This document shows, piece by piece, positions 12,660 to 18,368 of a DNA stretch of 18,368 nucleotides. The notes under the pieces are model-generated. The model was not told the DNA's origin. It saw only the letters and a program-made list of their open reading frames with translations, and made no database searches. The stretch's first letter is position 1. Each line of letters begins with the position of its first letter. The stretch is from Clostridia bacterium (lineage in GTDB: Bacteria > CBDUZB01 > JAGLHV01): positions 1-18,368 of the forward strand of contig JAUVLC010000049.1 of assembly GCA_030595925.1 (NCBI GenBank), given 5' to 3'. A program made the position numbers and the translations under genes.

Positions 12660-15116
12660 TTAGACCTCCTTCTTAAAAATCCATTCCGGCTTGAGCCAGG
12701 CAATCAGAAAAAGAAGAACAAAAACAATAAAAAGAAATCGTGAAACAAACCCAAAAACCACTGCCCCTACACAAAGTAAAACCCGCACTCCCCGAGGAGT
12801 TTTAAGTTTATCCCGGAAATCTTTATACAGGGCAAACCAATTTTTAATTCTTATATATCTGTTTCTAATCACCGCACGCATAAAATAAAACAGATACCCA
12901 AGAAGAAAAAGAAATAAAATTTTAAAAACCGTTCCCACCCATCCTCTTACATATTGAAAATTTAAATATAGATCCTCCCCCTCTATCAGGGTTTTAGCAA
13001 AGCGATAAATCTGACCGGAAGTAGGCATTTCTATTTTCAACAAGGCTACACCTCCTCCTCCCCGGGCAATAACACCCTGCTGTTGTTCTTTTTTAATGTT
13101 TTGGGCAAAATTAATCTCCTGGTCTAATTGATTAAGAAATCCGTTATTATCGCTATTTGTTCTGAATTCACTTTGTAACAATTGCTGTGTTTTGCTAAGT
13201 TTTCCGCCACTACGCTGTTGTCCTCCCTGCCTCTTCCAACTTTCCAATGCCTTATTATAACCATTAACTGATCTATAGGTAAACACCCGCTTATTACCTA
13301 TCAGCGGACGAATACCACTGGCAAGTTTTTCTTTTTCTACATCACCCCCAAAATGAAGAAAACTATAATCTACCGGAAAATAGCAGGACCATAACATTTT
13401 ACTCATTACAACATCTACTATAGGAAATTGCAGTTTTTTTGACCCGGCAATATAAAATTTTTTATTTTTATGATAATAAAGTATTTCCACATCAAAAGAG
13501 GTTATATTTTCCCCTTCCATTCTGGAACGAATTAAAGGAATCATAAATTTCCCTTCTTTAGTTTTAGAAGGAAGTTCTCTTTTTCCGTTAACATAAAGGC
13601 TCCATATTTCCGAATCTTTGGGTAATCTTAGCTGGAGAAACTGCTTCCAGGTATTACGCATAGTATAAACCACCCTGGTAATTACTTTGCCCTCTTCCAA
13701 TAATACAGACATAACACTGGCATTATCAATTACCGTATTCACTGTCGGAAGTTCTTCGTGTTTAATAACTTTCAAAGACAAAAGGAAAGGATGCCTCAAA
13801 TAACGAAATCCAAAAATAAGAGGCTTTGCCGACATATTAATCAAGTCATAAGGTAATTCCTGAATATCCACCCGATCGATATTATCTACTTTAATAATCT
13901 CCGCTTCGGCCGTACTCTTTTTTTCCGCTCCGATATAACCTGTTTCCCTTATTGCCTCCAAAACCTCAAACCCGTTAAATTCAAGCTCCGATTGCTCACT
14001 GGAAAATATTTTTTCCGATACTACATTAAAAATAACCGTCCCTTCTTTTTCACTTTCAAAAGGCACTGTAAGAATTTCTTTTTCTCCTGTTTTTTTAGTG
14101 TTCCAATCCCGAATTTCCTGCCAACTTTGATTTTTAACATAAAGTACACTGAAACCTTGAGGAACATAAACTTTAACCTTAGCTATTGTATTTTGTAGAA
14201 TATTTAATTTGAATCTGGTATTTATCCGTAAGGCATCATCCTCCAGAGAAAATAAATTCATTGTTTCCGCATAAAGTTTAGCCGGACCTTTCTTTTTCTC
14301 TACGACAATTGTCCGATGTAACTTAATATTGACATAATTGCTGGTAGAAAGTATCGCCTTAACTTTCGTCTGATTTGCTGCTCTGGATATAGTTATCTGC
14401 TTAGCTTGAGGAATTTCTACCTTAACCTCTTTAAGCGGTATACTCAGATTAAATAAAGTAATAGCTGTTTGAGGAATAGCTAAATTTAATACATCAGGAC
14501 CCTTGTCCAGAGCTGATTTAATCGAAAATTCCAGGTCAACTATATGCTGACCACTTTTAGGGGTAGTAAGCACATACCAACCGCCTTCATTCATTACTAA
14601 AGCCGGTTTATCATTTAATTTAATTTCTTTTAAAGCAACTTCCTGTGAAAGGAGACGAATCTTAGGATACGCTTTTCTTTCTTTTTTAAATATCTCCAAA
14701 AAAAAGCGAACTTTAAAAGTCGTACTTTTCTTTCCCATAACCCCCCAATATTCCGCCTTGGTAATCAAATAATCACCGGGAGGCTGTAACTGTTTTGTAT
14801 CCGGCGGCTTCATTTGTTGTAATAATTTTTTAAATTGCTCACGCTGTAAGACCACCATACCATTTTGGATATTATATTCCACTTTGATTTCACTGCCGGT
14901 CTGGACTATAAGTCTTTTAAATTCATCCCAGCTCAGTTTAATCTCGTCGGCATCAATTTTTAAAAGTTTTTTAAATTCGCTCCAATCAATTCTTACCTGA
15001 TTTGATTGTTTGTTTTCCGCATAAACAAAACCAATCAGTCCTTTGCCTAAAAGCACCGCCAAGGTTAAAAAACAAATACCCTTTAAAATGTTACCCAATC
15101 GTTTCTTTAATTTCAT
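12660..15116 (-). CDS. Large secreted/membrane-anchored protein with triple WxEF motif, first gene of the paralogue operon
   Basis: 818 aa, function unknown. A signal peptide at 1-33 has a clear VYA|EN site. The triple motif is IDWSEFKKLL (W45), LSWDEFKRLI (W63) and LQREQFKKLL (R92-F95), each a 10-residue amphipathic stretch; the two Trp are 18 residues apart as in the paralogue. A PPGDYLITKAEYWGVMGKKST block (112-132) follows, then a long, probably beta-rich region (about 130-600). A Gln/Asn/Gly-rich linker at about 615-690 includes four consecutive Gly. Then come MPTSGQIYRFAKTLIEGED, a membrane helix at about 725-748 and a hydrophobic pair at 777-807. The ATG has AAGGAGG 6 nt upstream. Similarity to the 933-aa protein runs end to end except in the linker and the number of C-terminal helices, so this is an old tandem duplication. 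The ectodomains may form a heteromer. Confidence 0.84.
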   Translation of the reverse strand: MKLKKRLGNILKGICFLTLAVLLGKGLIGFVYAENKQSNQVRIDWSEFKKLLKIDADEIKLSWDEFKRLIVQTGSEIKVEYNIQNGMVVLQREQFKKLLQQMKPPDTKQLQPPGDYLITKAEYWGVMGKKSTTFKVRFFLEIFKKERKAYPKIRLLSQEVALKEIKLNDKPALVMNEGGWYVLTTPKSGQHIVDLEFSIKSALDKGPDVLNLAIPQTAITLFNLSIPLKEVKVEIPQAKQITISRAANQTKVKAILSTSNYVNIKLHRTIVVEKKKGPAKLYAETMNLFSLEDDALRINTRFKLNILQNTIAKVKVYVPQGFSVLYVKNQSWQEIRDWNTKKTGEKEILTVPFESEKEGTVIFNVVSEKIFSSEQSELEFNGFEVLEAIRETGYIGAEKKSTAEAEIIKVDNIDRVDIQELPYDLINMSAKPLIFGFRYLRHPFLLSLKVIKHEELPTVNTVIDNASVMSVLLEEGKVITRVVYTMRNTWKQFLQLRLPKDSEIWSLYVNGKRELPSKTKEGKFMIPLIRSRMEGENITSFDVEILYYHKNKKFYIAGSKKLQFPIVDVVMSKMLWSCYFPVDYSFLHFGGDVEKEKLASGIRPLIGNKRVFTYRSVNGYNKALESWKRQGGQQRSGGKLSKTQQLLQSEFRTNSDNNGFLNQLDQEINFAQNIKKEQQQGVIARGGGGVALLKIEMPTSGQIYRFAKTLIEGEDLYLNFQYVRGWVGTVFKILFLFLLGYLFYFMRAVIRNRYIRIKNWFALYKDFRDKLKTPRGVRVLLCVGAVVFGFVSRFLFIVFVLLFLIAWLKPEWIFKKEV

Positions 15117-15296
15117 TCACCCCTCCTTGACTTCTTATTTTATTTTTTCATTATCTAAAGATATCCACACACATATTTTCAAACCACAATTCCCTTGAGC
15201 TGTAATGCCTGGAAATTAATTACAACATATTTAATAATAGCACAAAAAAAATAAAAAGCAAATATTTGTTTACCAAAACTTCTTGTGCACTACCAT

Positions 15297-15365
15297 GCTA
15301 AACGTGTAGCTGCACGCCCTTGGCGTGTCTGTAAGTTTATTGCAAGCCAAGAGCCTGCTGCTACA
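15297..15365. repeat. Composite hairpin repeat, copy 1
   Basis: Reads GCTAAACGTGTAGC, then GCACGCC-CTT-GGCGTG (first hairpin), a short spacer, and GCAAGCC-AAG-AGCCTGC (second hairpin) ending GCTGCTACA. The outer words GTAGC...GCTAC also pair, so the whole can fold as one long palindrome or two hairpins. It is a direct repeat of 15532-15623. Confidence 0.75.
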
Positions 15366-15531
15366 TCTATGAATCAAACTTTTGTGAAATGCGATAAAAA
15401 AAAAGAGCCATTTTATTTTTAGTACAAATGGTTACAAAACAGTATCCATTTTTTTTATAATTGTAATTTTTTAAACGTATATTTTTTCTTTTGGGTAAAA
15501 TCTCGGGGGGCATAACCGGTATCCCTTTCAG

Positions 15532-15623
15532 GCTAAACGTGTAGCCGCACGCCCTTGGCGTGCTTGTAGATTAAATGTTATGTGAATATATAATTTATTG
15601 CAGGCCAAGGGCCTGCTGCTACA
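15532..15623. repeat. Composite hairpin repeat, copy 2
   Basis: Same start word, same two hairpins (GCACGCC-CTT-GGCGTGC, and GCAGGCC-AAG-GGCCTGC at 15600-15616) and same end as copy 1. The spacer between the hairpins is about 20 nt longer and unrelated. The copy lies 25 nt past the HEPN gene stop, so on the minus strand it may also end that transcript. Confidence 0.78.
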
Positions 15624-15647
15624 AAATTTTTGTGAATTGTTTTCCTT

Positions 15648-16040
15648 TTACTTATCCTTAAGCTTTTTTCCAATAAAGTTTTTAGCTTTTATTGCTATTT
15701 TAATAGATTCCTCTGCTTCTTTTAAGGTGGGCATATAAAAATCATCCGGATATCTTATATCCACTGCGTACATTGTTAGTTCATCTGTTTTCATTTGATA
15801 TAGTTTTTCAAAATCAGGGTCTATTTCGGCACATAATTGTATAAGTTCTGAAATATCATGTGTTTTACTAATTTCTTCACCATGAAAAACACGATATGCT
15901 TTTAGATATTTTTCAACGCATTGTTGCATATGAAAACATACAGTGTCCGTTGCCGGAGCATCTGTTGATAATTCATCTTTACCTGTTTTAAAATCATTTC
16001 CAGCTTTAATAATCCATTTTTTAACGGTTTCTTCATTCAT
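15648..16040 (-). CDS. HEPN-domain protein of an MNT-HEPN pair
   Basis: 130 aa, the full length of a HEPN domain. Family features: VKKWIIKAGNDF at the start (W9, K12, D16), CFHMQQCVEKYLKAY (35-49) in the second helix, KTHDISEL (59-66), and IRYPDDF (95-101) before the last helices. The RNase-type Rx4-6H motif found in many toxic HEPN proteins is not visible: the only R-H combination, R50-V-F-H53, has the wrong spacing. It may thus be a non-nuclease or atypical member. The ATG overlaps the stop of the nucleotidyltransferase gene (ATGA at 16037-16040), the usual order for these toxin-antitoxin or regulatory pairs. In characterised HEPN/MNT systems the HEPN protein is the toxin and the MNT protein adenylylates it; applying this here is inference. 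Confidence 0.9.
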   Translation of the reverse strand: MNEETVKKWIIKAGNDFKTGKDELSTDAPATDTVCFHMQQCVEKYLKAYRVFHGEEISKTHDISELIQLCAEIDPDFEKLYQMKTDELTMYAVDIRYPDDFYMPTLKEAEESIKIAIKAKNFIGKKLKDK

Positions 16041-16366
16041 AGTTTCATTCCTTCCTTATGTATATAATAGGAAATGTTTCCGACATCATTTTTCATAATA
16101 TTAAATTGTTTTTCAGATTTTATTATTATATCATTGGGAATTCTAAGTTTTGCAAGTTTTCTTTTTATTTCATTTATAATTTTCCACTTTCCGTGAAAAT
16201 CTAAGTCTTTATCAACCAACACAAAAAAATCCCAATCACTATCTTTTCTGAAATCACCCTTGGCTCTACTGCCAAAAAGTATTATTTGTTTTATTAGTAT
16301 TCCATTTTTGTGCATACTTTCTTTTATAATTTTCTTTATTATTTCTATCTCTTTTTGTTTCCGCAT
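16037..16366 (-). CDS. Minimal nucleotidyltransferase (MNT) of the intact MNT-HEPN pair
   Basis: 109 aa from the ATG at 16366, chosen because AGGGTGAT lies 4 nt upstream; a GTG at 16375 in frame is part of that site. Nucleotidyltransferase core: FGSRAKGDFRKDSDWDFFVLV (31-51; cited by G32-S33-R34 and the pair D44/D46), and the third acid D79 in PNDIIIK. All three metal-binding acids are present, so it should be active. This is the typical MntA-type protein, likely the antitoxin that nucleotidylates the HEPN partner encoded immediately downstream. It begins 12 nt after the stop of the truncated HEPN reading frame of the neighbouring module. Confidence 0.9.
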   Translation of the reverse strand: MRKQKEIEIIKKIIKESMHKNGILIKQIILFGSRAKGDFRKDSDWDFFVLVDKDLDFHGKWKIINEIKRKLAKLRIPNDIIIKSEKQFNIMKNDVGNISYYIHKEGMKL

Positions 16367-16377
16367 ATCTATCACCC

Positions 16378-16443
16378 TTAAGTTGAAGATTTTATAAATA
16401 ACTTTGCCTTATTAATCCAATTTTTAATATAGTCATCTATCAT
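16378..16443 (-). pseudogene. Truncated HEPN gene (N-terminal 21 codons only)
   Basis: The stop TGA of the upstream nucleotidyltransferase gene overlaps an ATG (ATGA at 16440-16443). From it a reading frame gives MIDDYIKNWINKAKLFIKSS plus T, then TAA. The first 15 residues match the start of the intact HEPN protein (YIKNWINKAK against TVKKWIIKAG), including the conserved W and KA. The frame ends where the rest of helix 1 should be and is followed at once by the ribosome-binding site of the next MNT gene. So a HEPN gene has been cut down by deletion between tandem modules. It could in principle still be translated as a 21-aa peptide. Confidence 0.7.
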
Positions 16444-16754
16444 AAACTAATTCCCTCTAACAGAGCCTCTCTTGTCATACTTCCTATTTTATCCTGATAA
16501 TAAACTATATCCTTTTCGGTTTTAACAATTATATCAGCGTCTATTTCTATACCTGCTAATTTCTTTCTTATAACACTTGCATATCGGCGTTTTTCTTTAA
16601 TAGCCAAACCCTGTTTAACAATTACCAAAATATCATAATCACTTCTTTCACTAAAACCGCCTCTACTCCCGGAACCAAATAATATTATTCGGCTATCAGG
16701 AAAAATAGTCTTTATTACTTCTTTTATTTTCATTAAATTTTTATCTTTTATCAT
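16440..16754 (-). CDS. Minimal nucleotidyltransferase (MNT) whose HEPN partner is truncated
   Basis: 104 aa. Nucleotidyltransferase core: LFGSGSRGGFSERSDYDILVIV with G27-S28, D39 and D41, and third acid D74 in IDADIIVK. All key residues are present, so the protein looks intact. GAGGA lies 5 nt before the ATG. It differs a good deal from the second MNT protein downstream (about a third identical by eye), so the two modules were acquired or diverged independently rather than by recent duplication. Downstream, by ATGA overlap, is only a 21-codon HEPN remnant. An orphan antitoxin-like protein could still act on the intact HEPN protein nearby. Confidence 0.88.
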   Translation of the reverse strand: MIKDKNLMKIKEVIKTIFPDSRIILFGSGSRGGFSERSDYDILVIVKQGLAIKEKRRYASVIRKKLAGIEIDADIIVKTEKDIVYYQDKIGSMTREALLEGISL

Positions 16755-16855
16755 AACTTCCTCTTATCGCCCATCCCGTAATGTCAAAAATCTTTCCTTT
16801 AAATGATTCAACATCTAATTTTTAAAAATGTTCCCAAATACTCTTTAAATAAAAT

Positions 16856-18127
16856 TTAATCTTCTTTCCCTTGCTTTCCGAATTCTTTATGAAATAAATC
16901 TCTGAGGTAATTTTCCCCAAAGATTTTTGGTATAATCTTTAACAAAATAGAAGTTCTAAATAATTGGGAATGTAAAATAATTTTATCTGTTTCCGGCAAA
17001 ATCTTTATACTTCCCCGCTTTTTAAGTTCCGGTAAATATTGATAGATATTCTTAATTTGACAATAATTAATAATTTCCTGTTTAGTCAAAGCTTTCCCGG
17101 CAACTGCAAGAACATCTAATATTTTTTCGCGTCCACTTTGTTTACCATTAAAATTATAAAGGTCAGCAAAATCTTTTTTTTGTAATTCAATAGCTGTCCG
17201 GGACATTGCCTCTATCCAATCTTTATCATCAATATTATCATCTTTATCTACTTCTAAAAGATTATGTCCCATTAACTGTATTGAATGAGGGTAGCCTCCG
17301 GTAGCAACAATATTTTTTTTCAAATCCTCGTTGTTCCAGGTTATTTCTGCTTCCTTAAAGCCTTTTATAAGTACTTCTTCAGCTTCATTTATTGGCATAA
17401 CACCCAATTTATTTGAATCAATATGTCTTCTTGATGATGAATCCCCCTTAAAGAAATCTTTAAGAGTTGTATCATAGCCTATTAAAAGAAAAGATATATA
17501 CCCCATTTCTTTAACATCTAAAGTTGTAATTATCCCTCTAAAAAGCTGAGCACATTTATCTAAATCACTTATATTATTTATTTCATCAATAATAATTAAA
17601 ATCCCATCTTTTTTTTCTCTTTCTTCAGTAGATACGGGAGATAATATAACAGAATCAATAATATTAGATAATATTGAAACTAATTGGTCTCTAATCATCG
17701 TAGATTTCATTTCCTCCCTGTTTTGTCCGTATGATAGAGAAAATGCTCCTATACTAAATTTACCCTTTTCAAATAACTTCCCTAATTTTTTGCCCATAAC
17801 TTCAATGGCTGTTTGTGGAATCTCATCTGTGAGTTCATTTAAACTAGCCTGGAGAACATCATTTATTGATTGTCCTTTTTCAACAGTATAATAAGAACTT
17901 AAAAAATTTAGATTTCCGAGTAAGGGGTCTTTTACTTCTGAAATATGCTTTATTAATTTTGCAAGTGCTGTCTTACCAATTCCCCGTTCTCCAAATAAAA
18001 AGAAACTAGATGGCATTCCTCTTTTAACTTGCTCAAATTTACGAATAATGCGTAATATATATTCTTTTCTCCCAGCAAAAAGATTTGTAGGTACAATAGA
18101 ATTGGGATTAAATGGATTATACTTCAT
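16856..18127 (-). CDS. AAA-type ATPase with C-terminal winged-helix-like region (AAA_16 / ORC-like)
   Basis: 423 aa. The N-terminus NPFNPNSIVPTNLFAGRKE with an FxGR box is typical of AAA_16/ORC1-like STAND-related ATPases. Walker A is GERGIGKT (46-53), Walker B ILIIIDE (176-182), a sensor-1-like segment FLLIGYDTT (213-221), and TGGYPHSIQLMG (276-287) resembles the sensor-2/lid region. Residues about 330-405 (REKILDVLAVAGKALTKQEI..., then a short hairpin) look like a winged helix. It could be a DNA-binding switch, a defence sensor or a transposon-linked ATPase; no effector domain is fused. AGGAGG lies 6 nt before the ATG. It reads towards the MNT-HEPN genes with a gap of 101 nt, so it may belong with them or merely sit beside them. 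Confidence 0.88.
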   Translation of the reverse strand: MKYNPFNPNSIVPTNLFAGRKEYILRIIRKFEQVKRGMPSSFFLFGERGIGKTALAKLIKHISEVKDPLLGNLNFLSSYYTVEKGQSINDVLQASLNELTDEIPQTAIEVMGKKLGKLFEKGKFSIGAFSLSYGQNREEMKSTMIRDQLVSILSNIIDSVILSPVSTEEREKKDGILIIIDEINNISDLDKCAQLFRGIITTLDVKEMGYISFLLIGYDTTLKDFFKGDSSSRRHIDSNKLGVMPINEAEEVLIKGFKEAEITWNNEDLKKNIVATGGYPHSIQLMGHNLLEVDKDDNIDDKDWIEAMSRTAIELQKKDFADLYNFNGKQSGREKILDVLAVAGKALTKQEIINYCQIKNIYQYLPELKKRGSIKILPETDKIILHSQLFRTSILLKIIPKIFGENYLRDLFHKEFGKQGKED

Positions 18128-18227
18128 ATTTTGCCTCCTACATAAAATTTTGGTATTGTCAAAAATATTCAGTTAATTCATTTATATCTGTAACAATTGC
18201 AAAGCTTTTTGTTAAAAGTAATTGCCT

Positions 18228-18290
18228 CCCCCCCCCCTTGAAAAAGGATATGATATTATCTCCCCCTTTGAAAAAGGGGGTTGGGGGGAT
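18228..18290. repeat. C5T5CA3G-type hairpin repeat, inverted copy plus degenerate neighbour
   Basis: CCCCCTTTG-AAAAAGGGGG (18262-18280) is the reverse complement of the hairpins at 384-402 and 6547-6564. A degenerate half (a C-run plus TTGAAAAAGGA, 18228-18248) precedes it, and TTGGGGGGATTTTATT follows. On the minus strand it directly follows the stop of the gene entering from the right edge, so it may help end that transcript. The long C-run at 18228-18237 is a place where read errors are likely. Confidence 0.65.
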
Positions 18291-18295
18291 TTTAT

Positions 18296-18368
18296 TCATA
18301 TTCTTTCTTTTACTACCTGCTCAATCACTTCCATAACAGAATCCAGTTCTTGCAAAACTTGTAAATTG
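18296..18368 (-). CDS. 3' end of an unidentified gene (partial, runs off the right edge)
   Basis: From the window edge an open frame gives about 23 residues, ending LQELDSVMEVIEQVVKERI and TGA at 18298-18296. It is an amphipathic acidic helix as seen at the C-terminus of many proteins. It is too short to name. Support comes from the lack of stops, sensible codons and the hairpin repeat immediately after it. The other frames of this stretch hit stops. Confidence 0.4.
   Translation of the reverse strand, partial: NLQVLQELDSVMEVIEQVVKERI

Larger units (their letters stand above)
15117..15647. other. Spacer with two direct copies of a hairpin element
   Basis: No gene supported. Apart from the repeats at 15297-15365 and 15532-15623, it is AT-rich with poly-A/T runs. 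I looked for a promoter for the 818-aa gene at its left end and found no convincing -35/-10 pair. Confidence 0.6.

Noticed and set aside
12656-12703. 16-residue N-terminal extension of the 933-aa protein
   Set aside because: It lies inside the coding end of the upstream paralogue in another frame; the GTG at 12655 has AAGGAGG and leads directly into a signal peptide.
15297-15623. CRISPR or attachment-site pair
   Set aside because: Only two copies, each with internal hairpins and no spacer of regular length; no integrase or tRNA gene is nearby.
18112-18336. 74-aa plus-strand reading frame at the right end
   Set aside because: It crosses the hairpin repeat with its homopolymer runs and is antisense to two minus-strand gene ends.

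Overview
The window is an AT-rich stretch of bacterial chromosome with compact minus-strand operons separated by repeat-laden spacers. LL-diaminopimelate aminotransferase (DapL), a smpB-ssrA pair, proteins with signal peptides and membrane anchors, and many short palindromic and mosaic intergenic repeats suggest an uncultured Gram-negative-type bacterium. A lineage such as Omnitrophota or another PVC relative would fit. This placement is inference from style, because no phylogenetic marker was compared.

Layout. 1-455 is a repeat-rich spacer. 456-4503 (minus) is an operon read dapB, GGDEF protein, FAH-family protein, small membrane protein, dapL, behind a near-consensus sigma70 promoter at 4561-4590. 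Two of its genes belong to the diaminopimelate/lysine branch; the other three are unexpected companions. 4504-4950 holds the promoter and several small repeats. 4951-6306 (minus) is a single gene for a TPR / coiled-coil / membrane / HEAT protein. 6742-7808 is the only plus-strand block: smpB followed by tmRNA, which rescue stalled ribosomes together, with a dispersed repeat between them and a strong terminator after them.

7891-9026 (minus) is a two-gene unit: a small basic protein with an LPxGS...YYY...YVGK core, overlapping by ATGA a nucleotidyltransferase-fold protein. Its promoter (TTGACA-N17-TATTAT) is overlapped by a perfect 14-bp inverted repeat. The layout is that of an autoregulated toxin-antitoxin or defence module. 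9276-15116 (minus) encodes two large tandem paralogues, secreted or membrane-anchored, followed by a small membrane protein. The paralogues share a triple W/R-x-E/Q-F-K/R motif near the N-terminus that I do not recognise from any named family.

15117-15647 is a spacer with two direct copies of a composite hairpin element. 15648-16754 (minus) is a tandem MNT/HEPN region: one intact nucleotidyltransferase-HEPN pair and one nucleotidyltransferase whose overlapping HEPN gene is cut to 21 codons. 16856-18127 (minus) is an AAA-type ATPase. A 3' gene fragment enters from the right edge.

The best candidates for something undescribed are the 8-9 kb nucleotidyltransferase unit with its operator, the 9.8-15.1 kb paralogue operon, and the eroded MNT-HEPN tandem. 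The spacers carry at least four dispersed repeat families, one of which appears three times, once apparently interrupted.
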